Shown here: positions 1 through 7,754 of the stretch, piece after piece | Layout: each line of letters starts with the position of its first letter | Position numbering within the stretch: the stretch's first letter is position 1 | DNA from: Mycobacterium sp. URHB0044 | GTDB lineage: Bacteria > Actinomycetota > Actinomycetes > Mycobacteriales > Mycobacteriaceae | DNA: 64,000 nucleotides | NCBI RefSeq assembly: GCF_000620625.1 | Contig: NZ_JIAW01000014.1 | Coordinates: 124,001-188,000 of the forward strand | Direction of reading: 5' to 3' | Made by a program: the position numbers and the translations under genes | Notes under the pieces: generated by a model | What the model saw: the letters and a program-made list of their open reading frames with translations, nothing else | Database searches by the model: none | What the model was told of the DNA's origin: nothing

Positions 1-153
1 GACATCCTGGAACAGCAGACCAACCGGCTGCGGACCGACCTGACCGAGCTGGGCGACAAACTGCGCGCGGCGGCCGACGACTACGACCGCCAGGACCTGG
101 AATGCGCTGTGGTGCTGGCCGATTCGGTTTCCGTCATCGCAACCGGAAGATGA
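1..153 (+). CDS. C-terminal part of a small T7SS-substrate-like protein (partial)
   Basis: An open frame runs in from the window edge and stops with TGA at 151-153, leaving 50 codons. The visible part is a helix rich in Leu, Asp and Arg followed by AAADDYDRQD, which matches the end of the second helix of EspC/DUF2580-type T7SS small proteins (pattern A-A-x-x-Y-x-x-x-D). The 5' end is missing, so size and partner are unknown. Its last 20 bases overlap the 3' end of the convergent GtrA gene. The assignment rests on the short helical motif only. Confidence 0.5.
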   Translation, partial: DILEQQTNRLRTDLTELGDKLRAAADDYDRQDLECAVVLADSVSVIATGR

Positions 154-544
154 CCGCCCGCTGCACCACGAAGTTGATCACCGTCGCGGTGCCCTGGGCG
201 ATGACGAACGCGACGGGCACGCGCCACGGCTCATCGGCCAGCTGGACGTAGAACAGGTAGTTGATGCCGACCTGCACGGCATAGGTGACGGCGTACAGCG
301 CGCAGACCGCGACGAACCGGGCCCTGCTCGGCGGCGCCTGGAAGGTCCACCGCCGGTTGATCAGATACGCCGTCGTGGTGCCTGCGATGAAGCTCAGCGT
401 CTTGGCGACGTTCACGTGCAGGCCGAGCCGTAGGAACAGCACGTAGAGGCCGAAGTCGACGATCGCGGAAAGACCGCCGGTGACGATGAACCGCCACGCC
501 TGAGTGGTCAGGCTCAGGTTGGGTGACATCGGGGGCTCGGCCAC
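134..544 (-). CDS. GtrA-family membrane protein (Rv3789-like)
   Basis: This 136-residue protein has four predicted membrane segments (about residues 17-36, 43-62, 78-98 and 105-128), the size and layout of the GtrA family. GtrA proteins act in polyprenyl-linked sugar translocation or recruit glycosyltransferases. The M. tuberculosis member Rv3789 lies beside the arabinogalactan genes and has been linked to recruiting an arabinosyltransferase. The frame opens with GTG at 544; an ATG at 529 (MSPNLS) is an alternative and neither has a strong ribosome site. Here the gene is separated from dprE1, which is not in the window. Confidence 0.8.
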   Translation of the reverse strand: MAEPPMSPNLSLTTQAWRFIVTGGLSAIVDFGLYVLFLRLGLHVNVAKTLSFIAGTTTAYLINRRWTFQAPPSRARFVAVCALYAVTYAVQVGINYLFYVQLADEPWRVPVAFVIAQGTATVINFVVQRAVIFRLR

Positions 545-553
545 GCGGGCAGC

Positions 554-997
554 TTACGGGCTGTGGCCGTTCCTCTGGTGCTGGGCCTCGGCGCCCTTTC
601 TCTCCCACAGCCACTCGGTGACGTCGGTGATGCTGACCAGCAGCAGGGGGTCGGTGGCGCGAACCAGTAGCGGTGGCGACACCATCGTCCGAATCACGTA
701 GTCGTGGGCGTGGTTCCAGTTGATGATCGCGCCGGGCATCCGCAGTGTGGTGACGCACGCGCTCGGCGCGAGCGCGTGGTGGCCGGTCATCAGGTCCGGC
801 AGGCGCAGGCGGGCCACCGCGGCCCCGTCGGCGTAGCCGAACATGTCGGCGCAGGCCGGGTTCGCGTAGGCGATGTTGCCGAGCGGCCCGATCCCGAGCA
901 TCGCCGTAGGAAGGCGGTGCAGAAGGAGAAGTGCCGGCATGTCACGGAGGTAGCCGGCCAGCTCGATCGGCGGCCGTTGGCGACGTCTCTCTTGCAC
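554..997 (-). CDS. PAS-domain protein
   Basis: This 147-residue protein is mostly one PAS fold (about residues 22-130), with the typical IAYANPACADMFGYADG core and the closing strand VSITDVTEW. No kinase, cyclase or HTH output is present, so it is a stand-alone sensor. The start is GTG at 997 with GAGGGAG about 8 bases upstream. It lies just downstream of two GAF-ANTAR genes on the same strand, so the three may form one sensory group in which PAS and GAF modules feed ANTAR RNA-binding outputs. The ligand cannot be told from sequence. Confidence 0.75.
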   Translation of the reverse strand: MQERRRQRPPIELAGYLRDMPALLLLHRLPTAMLGIGPLGNIAYANPACADMFGYADGAAVARLRLPDLMTGHHALAPSACVTTLRMPGAIINWNHAHDYVIRTMVSPPLLVRATDPLLLVSITDVTEWLWERKGAEAQHQRNGHSP

Positions 998-1074
998 TGT
1001 CGATCTCCCTCTCGACGCGCTGAATACAGCCCATCGCCGAGAGTCTGGAGCAACAGTCCGACGAGTCTAACCGT

Positions 1075-1809
1075 TCAGGCCGTCGAGTCGCCGCCGATCG
1101 GGAAGGCGCCGCTGGCGTTTTCGATCACTGCTCGGGCGGTGTCACTGAGGTGCCGATTGTTGTTGCGTGCCATGGTCCGCAGCTGGTTGAACGCCTGCTC
1201 CATGTCGAGTCCTTGCCGCTCGGCCAACACGCCCTTGGCCTGTTCGATCACGATCCGGCTGTTCAATGCGGTCTGCAGTTGGCTGTTGACCATGGCGCCG
1301 CGGGCCAGCACCCGCTGATGGAGGATGCCGATCGTCGCGACGTCGGCCAACGCCTGGGCGACCAGCAGGTCGGGGTCGGCCATCATGCCCGGTTGTCTGC
1401 GGAACAGGTTCAACGCGCCGATCCGCTCGTTGCGCAGGCGTAGCGGGATCGCGACGACCGCCCTGAAGCCCTCGGCCGCGGAACGGTCGCCGAACGTCGG
1501 CCACCGGCCGACGTCGGAGTCCAGGTCGTCGATCACGACCTGCTGGCCGGTGCGGTAGGCCTCCATGCACGGTCCGGCGTCCGACTGGATCTCCAGGAGT
1601 TCGAGCATGCGCGTCTGCTCGCTGGTCGACGCGAGTACCTGCAGCCCGCCCCGCAGGTCGGCAAGCAGTAGTCCGGCGGCGTCGGCGTCGAGCAGCGAGA
1701 TGCAATCCTCGACCAGCTCCTGGGCGAACTCCACTACGTCGTAGTCGTCGACCAGGGTGTCCGCCAGTGCCACGAAGGCTTGTACCAATGGTCCTTCACG
1801 ACCGTCCAT
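1075..1809 (-). CDS. GAF-ANTAR regulator 1
   Basis: An N-terminal GAF domain (about residues 10-165) is followed by an ANTAR domain (about 175-235, with VIEQAKGVLAER and a conserved LR..AR.NN). ANTAR domains bind paired stem-loops in RNA and act as antiterminators; GAF is the sensor. The longest frame opens with TTG at 1842, but ATG at 1809 has GAGGAG 6-7 bases upstream and is the better start (244 aa). The next GAF-ANTAR gene lies 48 bases upstream on the same strand, so co-transcription is likely. The signal is unknown. Confidence 0.85.
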   Translation of the reverse strand: MDGREGPLVQAFVALADTLVDDYDVVEFAQELVEDCISLLDADAAGLLLADLRGGLQVLASTSEQTRMLELLEIQSDAGPCMEAYRTGQQVVIDDLDSDVGRWPTFGDRSAAEGFRAVVAIPLRLRNERIGALNLFRRQPGMMADPDLLVAQALADVATIGILHQRVLARGAMVNSQLQTALNSRIVIEQAKGVLAERQGLDMEQAFNQLRTMARNNNRHLSDTARAVIENASGAFPIGGDSTA

Positions 1810-1857
1810 CGCGATCTCCTCGTCTAATGCCATCGTCGCCAATCCGCCGGGTCGCCG

Positions 1858-2574
1858 TCAACGCTCGTCGTCGGGGTCGAAGCGCAGCCGCCGCTCGATG
1901 ACGTCGCGCGCCACCTCGATCAATGGCCTTGCCTGTGAAAACGCGTGGGCGCGCAACCTGAGGTACGCAACCTGCGGGGGCACCGAGAGCTGGGCGACGA
2001 TCATGCCGGTGGCCTGATGAATCTCGCTCGACGACGGAGTCGGCGTCCACCACACGTCCGATGGGCTGGTGACGAGGTCGGCAGGCGGTGCGTGGGAGAG
2101 CAGGACCATGGTGACGATGTCGGTGATGGCCAGCATCGCCGACACGTCATCGGCTTCGACGGGCACCGGCTCGGCGCGGTACAGATCGAGCACGCCTACG
2201 GCGATCGCGCCGATCTGCAGTGGGAACGCGTACATCGCACCGTGGGCGTCGCGGCCGAGCGCGGTGGCGAAACCTGGCCACCGATCGAACGCCGTTGCCA
2301 GGTCGTCGACCAGAACCGGGCCGCCGCCCGCGACCGCGTCCATGGCGGGACCCTCGCCGGTGATGACCTGTTGTGCTTCGATGCGTGACGCGGTTTCGTC
2401 GCTGGCGCACAACGGTTCCCATGTCGTGGATGCGACGCTGATCGTGAGTGCGGCCCTGTCCACCGGAAGCACCTGCACGCACGCGTCGCACAGCTGAAGG
2501 GGGCCCAGTGACCCGTCGGGGTACTCGGCGAGTGCGGTCATGAAGCGTTGCGACGTCGCGCTCGCCATCCACAT
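1858..2574 (-). CDS. GAF-ANTAR regulator 2
   Basis: This protein of about 238 residues has the same domain order as its downstream neighbour: GAF (about residues 10-160) then ANTAR (about 172-230, with IHQATGMIVAQL). The two sequences differ clearly, so this is an old duplication or two separate members and not a recent copy. The start is ATG at 2574, with GTG at 2577 and ATG at 2568 as near alternatives; a GAGG lies upstream. It probably leads the three-gene sensory group. The role, antitermination on an unknown RNA, is inferred from the ANTAR family. Confidence 0.85.
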   Translation of the reverse strand: MWMASATSQRFMTALAEYPDGSLGPLQLCDACVQVLPVDRAALTISVASTTWEPLCASDETASRIEAQQVITGEGPAMDAVAGGGPVLVDDLATAFDRWPGFATALGRDAHGAMYAFPLQIGAIAVGVLDLYRAEPVPVEADDVSAMLAITDIVTMVLLSHAPPADLVTSPSDVWWTPTPSSSEIHQATGMIVAQLSVPPQVAYLRLRAHAFSQARPLIEVARDVIERRLRFDPDDER

Positions 2575-2659
2575 CACTCGCCTCGGTCGGGTGGCACGAC
2601 GCGGCGAGGTTCCGGGGCGCGGTGCTGGATGTCAGTATCGCACTCTCTTGGCCGCGAGA

Positions 2660-4063
2660 TCAGATGCTGCCCAACACCTCGCAGAGGGCGTCGACCGCTG
2701 CGCCGAACGCATGCTCGGCGGGGGCGCCGAAGTTGACCACGATGCCGTCCTCGGCGGCCACGTCCGGACTGGCCAGCGGATGCCGCAGCCGCGCCAGGCC
2801 CGCCAGCGCGATACCCGCCTCGCCGGCGCGGCGCAGCACCTCGGGCTCGGTGCCGTCGGGCAACAGCAGCAACAGATGCAGACCTGCCGCCATCCCGCTG
2901 AGCCGGATGTCGAATGGGCGCAGGCGCTCGACCAGCTTGTCGCGGCGGCGACGGTAACTGATCCGCATGCGCCGAATGTGCTTGTCGTACTGGCCACTAA
3001 CGATGAAGTCGGCCATCGTCAGCTGATCGATGGCGTTGACGTAGAACTGTTGGCCACCGGCGGCGGTGATGACGGGCTCGACAAGGTCGTCGGGCAGCGC
3101 CATCCAACCAAGCCGCAGTGCCGGGGACAGGCTCTTGCTGGCCGATCCGAGGTAGACCACCCGCTGCGGGTCGAGGCCCTGGACCGCGCCGACCGGTTGG
3201 CGGTCGTAACGGAATTCGCCGTCGTAGTCGTCTTCGAGTAGGTATCTCCCACTGCGGCGGGCCCATTCGACCACGGCGGTCCGCCGGGATGCGTGCAGCG
3301 GCACGCCGTGGGGAAAGAAGTGGGCGGGCGTCAGCAGCGCCGCCGCGTCGGTGTGCTCGAGCTCGTCGACTCTGGCTCCGTCGTCGTCGACGCCGATTGG
3401 TCTGGTCGGGACGCCCATCGCGTCGATCGCCTCGCGAAAGATGAAGAGCCCGTACGCTTCCACCGCGATTGGTCCCTGCGGCGCGAACACCCGGGCGAGG
3501 AGTTCGACGGCGTTGCGGGTGCCCGCGCAGATCACGATGGCGTCGGGCGAGATGCGCACTCCCCGTGCGCGGCCGAGGTATTCGGCCAGCGCCTCGCGCA
3601 GCTCGGGCCGCCCGCGGGGGTCACCGTTGCGCAGCGCGTCGTTGGGCGCGGAGGTCAGCGCCCGGCGCGCTGAGGCCAGCCAGGCCGCACGCGGGAAGGC
3701 CGCGACGTCGGGCGAACCGGGCATCAGGTTGTGGGTCGGCTGGCCGGGAGTGCCGCGCGGCCGGCTCGGCGAGCGGATGTCGCGCGTGTTGACGACCCAC
3801 GTGCCCGCGCCCTGCCGGGACGCGAGCCAGCCCTCGGCGACCAGGTCGGCGTACGCCTCGGCGACGGTGTTGCGGGCCAATCCCAGGTCGGCGGCCAGCG
3901 AGCGCGATGGCGGCAGCGTGGTGCCGGTGGCCAACTGCCCCGATCGCACCGCGTCGCGCAGCGCCGTGACGAGAAGCTCCCGCGCGCCACGGGTCCCGGG
4001 GCGAATGGCCTCGCGCAGGTTCAGGTGCAGATCACGACTCTCCGAATTGGCCCATGAAACCAT
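2660..4063 (-). CDS. MocR/PdxR-family GntR regulator with aminotransferase domain
   Basis: An N-terminal GntR winged helix (about residues 10-85, with TLPPSRSLAADLGLARNTV) is fused to a class I aminotransferase-like domain that holds the PLP-lysine motif SASKSLSPALRLGW. These MocR-type proteins sense PLP or amines and commonly control a divergent gene. The frame extends 5' of 4063, but ATG at 4063 (MVSWANSE) gives the normal family length (467 aa) and leaves room for the divergent promoter. The target is probably the AhpD-like gene starting at 4113, because the shared 49-base gap carries three AACCAT-type half-sites. No vitamin B6 genes are nearby, so a true PdxR role is unsupported. Confidence 0.88.
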   Translation of the reverse strand: MVSWANSESRDLHLNLREAIRPGTRGARELLVTALRDAVRSGQLATGTTLPPSRSLAADLGLARNTVAEAYADLVAEGWLASRQGAGTWVVNTRDIRSPSRPRGTPGQPTHNLMPGSPDVAAFPRAAWLASARRALTSAPNDALRNGDPRGRPELREALAEYLGRARGVRISPDAIVICAGTRNAVELLARVFAPQGPIAVEAYGLFIFREAIDAMGVPTRPIGVDDDGARVDELEHTDAAALLTPAHFFPHGVPLHASRRTAVVEWARRSGRYLLEDDYDGEFRYDRQPVGAVQGLDPQRVVYLGSASKSLSPALRLGWMALPDDLVEPVITAAGGQQFYVNAIDQLTMADFIVSGQYDKHIRRMRISYRRRRDKLVERLRPFDIRLSGMAAGLHLLLLLPDGTEPEVLRRAGEAGIALAGLARLRHPLASPDVAAEDGIVVNFGAPAEHAFGAAVDALCEVLGSI

Positions 4064-4090
4064 CCCTAAATTGAACCATGAAGATGGTTC
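4057..4090. promoter_or_regulatory. Putative MocR operator between divergent genes
   Basis: Three copies of one hexamer occur in 34 bases. AACCAT is at 4058-4063 and again at 4074-4079 as a direct repeat 16 bases apart, and the inverted copy ATGGTT is at 4084-4089. The last two form a perfect 7-base inverted repeat, GAACCAT and ATGGTTC, with a four-base loop (4073-4090). MocR-type regulators often bind direct plus inverted repeats in the intergenic region. The site would control both the regulator and the AhpD-like gene. Confidence 0.55.
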
Positions 4091-4112
4091 TTTGGCCGCT
4101 AGCGTTGTCGGC

Positions 4113-4577
4113 ATGACACAGACACTGGAAACCAAGACCGACCGCATCAACGTCTACAAGGTCTCGCCCGAGCTCTACGACGCGATGATGACGCTGAGCA
4201 CCGCGGCCGCCAAGGACGTCGATCCGACCATCGGCGAGTTGATCAAGATCCGCGCATCGCAGATCAACCACTGCGCGTTCTGCCTCGACATGCACGTCTT
4301 CGACGCCCGCAAGCACGGCGAGACCGAGCAGCGTTTGGCCCTCGTGGCGGCGTGGCAGGAGGCCGGTGACCTATTCACCGAGCGGGAGCAGGCGGCGCTG
4401 GAGTTGACCGAAGCGATCACCGAACTGCACCACGGCCACGTCCCCGACGAGGTCTATGCGCGCGCCGCGGAGGTGTTCTCCGAGCGGGAACTCGGCCAGG
4501 TCATCGCGATGGCCGTCACCATCAATGCATGGAACCGCATCAACGTGTCGACGCGGATGCCGGCACCGCGGCGCTGA
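4113..4577 (+). CDS. Carboxymuconolactone decarboxylase/AhpD-like protein
   Basis: This 154-residue helical protein carries the AhpD-type redox motif C54-A-F-C57 followed by H61 (NHCAFCLDMH). Family members are thiol peroxidases or partners that reduce alkyl hydroperoxides, or act as decarboxylases. The CxxC pair argues for peroxidase-type chemistry. ATG at 4113 was chosen because it follows the intergenic operator and gives the usual length; the longer upstream frame is a shadow of the MocR gene. Control by the divergent MocR-type regulator is inferred from shared half-sites. The exact substrate is unknown. Confidence 0.88.
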   Translation: MTQTLETKTDRINVYKVSPELYDAMMTLSTAAAKDVDPTIGELIKIRASQINHCAFCLDMHVFDARKHGETEQRLALVAAWQEAGDLFTEREQAALELTEAITELHHGHVPDEVYARAAEVFSERELGQVIAMAVTINAWNRINVSTRMPAPRR

Positions 4578-5305
4578 TCACCGTCGACGGGGACGTCGTC
4601 ACCAAGCTGCACCGACCGGGCACCGACCCGCAGGCTCTGAGACAACGCCTGCGGGTCGCAGCCCGGTCGGACTGCTTGTTGTCCCCGCTGAGTCTCGAGC
4701 CCGAACCGGTCGATGACCGGTGCCGGACCCGCTGGCCCCGCGTCGACGTGGTGCCGCAGGATCCCGAAGCCGTTCCGTGGGTGGAGGCGGGACGGTCGTT
4801 GGCGCGCCTGCATCGCGAGCCGACGGGTGGCTTCATCCTGCCGCACGGTGCGCCGGACCGGCTGGCGCGGGCGCTCGCTCGGCTGGGTGATGGACCCGAC
4901 GCCGACGTGATCCGGCGGGCCGCCGCGAGCCTGCCCGGTACGACGCCCGCTGGTCGCCCACATACGTTGGTGCACGGCGACTTTCATCTGGGCCAGCTCG
5001 GTTGGTCGAGTGGCGCGTTGGTCTTGATCGACGTCGACGACCTCGGCGTCGGCGACCCGGCTACCGACCTCGCCCGGCCTGCCGGATTCTGGGCGGCCGG
5101 GCTGCTTCCCGACGCCGCCTGGCACCGCTTCGTCGACGGGTACCGAGAAGCCGGCGGGCCCGCGTTGCCTGCCGGCGACCCGTGGCCGGTGCTGGAGCCG
5201 CACGCCCGCGCCGCCGTGGTCCAGACCGCAGCCTCCGGCGCCGCGCGGGGTGATCACGATGAATCGCAGGCGGCGCTGCTGGCCGCCTGCGCCGGGATGA
5301 TCTAG
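4529..5305 (+). CDS. APH-fold phosphotransferase-like protein
   Basis: This 258-residue protein has the aminoglycoside/choline kinase fold: the catalytic-loop motif LVHGDFHLGQL (about residues 148-158) and the metal-binding IDVDDLGVGDPATDLAR. The N-lobe is short. The start at 4529 overlaps the AhpD gene by 49 bases, and no in-frame alternative with a better ribosome site is visible. The tight overlap suggests co-expression with the AhpD-like gene. The substrate is unknown. Resistance should not be assumed, because many such kinases act on metabolites. Confidence 0.75.
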   Translation: MEPHQRVDADAGTAALITVDGDVVTKLHRPGTDPQALRQRLRVAARSDCLLSPLSLEPEPVDDRCRTRWPRVDVVPQDPEAVPWVEAGRSLARLHREPTGGFILPHGAPDRLARALARLGDGPDADVIRRAAASLPGTTPAGRPHTLVHGDFHLGQLGWSSGALVLIDVDDLGVGDPATDLARPAGFWAAGLLPDAAWHRFVDGYREAGGPALPAGDPWPVLEPHARAAVVQTAASGAARGDHDESQAALLAACAGMI

Positions 5306-5311
5306 AGACAG

Positions 5312-5659
5312 CTAGCTGGAGAAGAACAGCCTGCCGAAACCCTGCTTCCGGTAGTGCTTGTTGCCGCGCTGCCCCCAACCGGGGCCGTGGCCGTAGCCCT
5401 GCTGGCCATATCCCTGGTGGCCGTAGCCCTGTTGAACGGGCGGCGGCGCGGACTGCACGAACCGGTTCTCCATCTGGGTGAGCGACTCGAGCTCGCCGAA
5501 GTCGAGGAAGATCCCGCGGCACGTATCGCACTGCTCCAGGTGAATTCCGTTGCGCTCGTAGGTCTTCATGATCCCCGCGCACTTGGGGCAGAGCAGGGTG
5601 TTGGGGACACCCGGCGACGACGACGGAGGCTTCGGTGGCTCATATGGCGGAATGCTCAT
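5312..5659 (-). CDS. TFIIB-type zinc-ribbon protein
   Basis: A CPKC (about residues 24-27) and CDTC (about 44-47) pair form a single zinc ribbon of the zf-TFIIB class, followed by IFLDFGELESLTQ as in that family. The C-terminal half is low complexity, with repeated GYGHQ/GYGQQ units and a basic end. The start ATG at 5659 (MSIPPYEPP) fits the family better than the longer frame from 5680. The function of these small bacterial proteins is not known. The gene marks the edge of the backbone before the lower-GC island. Confidence 0.8.
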   Translation of the reverse strand: MSIPPYEPPKPPSSSPGVPNTLLCPKCAGIMKTYERNGIHLEQCDTCRGIFLDFGELESLTQMENRFVQSAPPPVQQGYGHQGYGQQGYGHGPGWGQRGNKHYRKQGFGRLFFSS

Positions 5660-5877
5660 GTGCGCACAACGGACGAGCACCCTGGGAAGTGCCTGGGAGT
5701 GGTGTCGCGGCTAGGACGCAGCTAGAAAGGCGGTGGATCCGCATCCATGCGCGCTCGGTTCACGCCGCGTTCTCATTCGATCCGCGCGGCCCGATCGGCG
5801 GCCCGGGTTACCGTGAGGAAAGCGCGTCGAAAATCTCGATGAGGTCAGCGTACTGCCGTCCCCGAGCTCTACCTCCG

Positions 5878-6753
5878 TTACAGCTCGTACGTCGGGATGC
5901 CTTGTTCGTTCGCCACTTCTTCAATCGCAGCGATCATCTTACGTATTTCACTGGCAATGGGCGAAGCCGGATGCATGGTAAAAAACCATGCCAGACTTTG
6001 GATTTCGGGCCTTAGTAGCTCTGGAAGGGTGCTTACGCGTGGCATCACCGTGCTACTCGGCAGAATTTCTAACAGCTCAATTCCCTGTAAGCGGTTGTAC
6101 CGCTTGAAATTACGGATCCCGTTTTGCGTAAATTCGTTGTCTCCTACGAGGCGTATAGCAGTGACGAAACTGCGTTGAAGTGTCCACGTCACCTGTGTGA
6201 TACCCAACAATCTGCCTGCTGGGGGCATGATTGGTCCAACGCCACAGAAGGAGTGGCGGTGCTCTGGGAGCTGTGTGCGACCGATGAAGACGTGCCATTC
6301 CGGTATGTCGTCGCCATCGTAAATCCGTTGGGGATCATCGGGTTCAACCGTAGCCGGATGTTCATAGTAGCAACGCAACAAGGCCACTTTGATCGACCAG
6401 CGTCGAAACTCAGTCGGATCGCAACGGTTGTCGTCATCGTCGGGATCGAAAACCCACGGCTCGACCACCGAATCAAGGTCGTTCATCCACTTGTTGTTGC
6501 ACGGCGCGCAAACACGTTTCACGGTGACAGAAAACAAGTCTTCCTGTGTCGATTTCCTCTCTGCGTTGTCCAATCCGTACCGGATGAAGCGGCGGTGCTT
6601 CTCCGCGTCCGCGACGCTCACGCCGAAGGCACCTAGTCCGAGACTGACATCGAGTTTCTTCCGCCATGACGATCGGAAGATGTGTTCTCTCGTCATCGGG
6701 TCGGTGCTGCCACAGAAAATGCACGCCGGGCGAAGCTGCTTCTTCTTGCTCAT
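5878..6753 (-). CDS. HNH-type endonuclease-like protein of a lower-GC island
   Basis: This 291-residue protein has C11-x2-C14, REHIF at 22-26 and C82-x2-C85-N-N (VCAPCNNKWM), the zinc-held beta-beta-alpha pattern of HNH nucleases of the REHxF...CxxCN type. The rest (about residues 95-291) is an unassigned domain. Codon use is visibly poorer in GC than the flanking genes, which suggests transfer. The gene starts five bases after the proteasome-like hydrolase gene stops, so the two are almost certainly one transcript. A nuclease role is inferred; a pure zinc-binding role is possible. Confidence 0.7.
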   Translation of the reverse strand: MSKKKQLRPACIFCGSTDPMTREHIFRSSWRKKLDVSLGLGAFGVSVADAEKHRRFIRYGLDNAERKSTQEDLFSVTVKRVCAPCNNKWMNDLDSVVEPWVFDPDDDDNRCDPTEFRRWSIKVALLRCYYEHPATVEPDDPQRIYDGDDIPEWHVFIGRTQLPEHRHSFCGVGPIMPPAGRLLGITQVTWTLQRSFVTAIRLVGDNEFTQNGIRNFKRYNRLQGIELLEILPSSTVMPRVSTLPELLRPEIQSLAWFFTMHPASPIASEIRKMIAAIEEVANEQGIPTYEL

Positions 6754-6758
6754 GCCAT

Positions 6759-7754
6759 TTAGCTCGGCCTGTCTCGCCTCGGCTGAACGCCGAAGAACAC
6801 GCCTTCAGGCCCAACCGATTTTCGCGGCTGGTCTTCGAATCCCGTGTAATCAAAGTTGATTTCGTTGTTCATCATTGACCACCCGCTAGGGTCACCAATG
6901 GACGGACCCCAGATGCCACCAGGGGCCAACACATACGGCGTTGAAACCGTGAGCCGTTCGGAGAACTGATCAAGCAAATCCGGATGCTCTTTGCGCGCCT
7001 TCTCGAACAGCTCGGCCTGACGTTTGCGGTCGCTGATGAACAGCCCGGTTCGGATCGTACGTTCGGGATTGTCCAGAACAACCGTCATTACGTTGTCGCC
7101 CACTTTGTCGGTGATCGCGCTTGTTTCTAGTACGGCGTCTCTGAGGATGTCTCGAACCTGTTCGGGCACTTCATCAGCGGGGCAGTTGACCGCAGTCAAG
7201 CGGGCCTTCGCGCGGTCGATAATCGGCTTACTGACCATTCCAACGGCATCGATGTAAAACGAATTGAATTGCTGTGTATCAGGCCGCATTTCAACGCTCG
7301 TCGCGGTGTCGCCTACGATGATCATGCGGAACATCACCTTAGTGACCTTGTTGTCTTTGCGTTGAACGCCGGACGCGAGAACCACTGTGGTCAGCTTCTT
7401 TTCGAGCGCTGGCAGTCGCGAGTAGGCGTCTTTGAGCTTCTCCTCAACCCGTCGCCGGATTTCTCGGTAATGCAAGTCTGGTGATGGCTGCCAGAATGTC
7501 ATCATGGCGGGTGCAAGCTCGTCGTATCCGCTGATTGCTTCGGCGATGACCCGATCAGTCGGCTTGCCGTCGAGAAACGCCAGCCCGGTGTAGCCCAGCA
7601 CAACCCAGCAGTCGGTGCCCACCACAACGACCGTCTTGTTGCTGTGCGGGTCGTATTCGCCGGTGGGATTCGCAGGTGTCGGTTTGACACTCACGAATCG
7701 GTCGCTGGCATGAAACGCCCACTTGCCCGTCACTGCGGCGACGATCAGGGTCAA
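6759..7754 (-). CDS. Proteasome-subunit-like Ntn hydrolase, unusual family
   Basis: This 331-residue protein starts MTLIVAAVTG and looks like an N-terminal nucleophile hydrolase of the proteasome beta/HslV fold. After removal of the first Met, the catalytic set would be Thr1, Asp17 (in HASDR) and a lysine at 39 (SNKTVVVV), followed by GYTGLA. In HslV and beta subunits these are Thr1, Asp17, Lys33 and a G-x-x-G turn. A region near residues 165-228 (with VRDILRDAVLE and VGDNVMTVVLD) fits the later helix-strand part of the fold. About 100 C-terminal residues are extra. The start is TTG at 7754, overlapping the stop of the DUF222 gene by four bases. The remote homology is by eye only. Confidence 0.6.
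   Translation of the reverse strand: MTLIVAAVTGKWAFHASDRFVSVKPTPANPTGEYDPHSNKTVVVVGTDCWVVLGYTGLAFLDGKPTDRVIAEAISGYDELAPAMMTFWQPSPDLHYREIRRRVEEKLKDAYSRLPALEKKLTTVVLASGVQRKDNKVTKVMFRMIIVGDTATSVEMRPDTQQFNSFYIDAVGMVSKPIIDRAKARLTAVNCPADEVPEQVRDILRDAVLETSAITDKVGDNVMTVVLDNPERTIRTGLFISDRKRQAELFEKARKEHPDLLDQFSERLTVSTPYVLAPGGIWGPSIGDPSGWSMMNNEINFDYTGFEDQPRKSVGPEGVFFGVQPRRDRPS

Noticed and set aside
4529..5305. Aminoglycoside resistance gene
   Set aside because: The kinase fold alone does not show drug specificity, and the context is metabolic.
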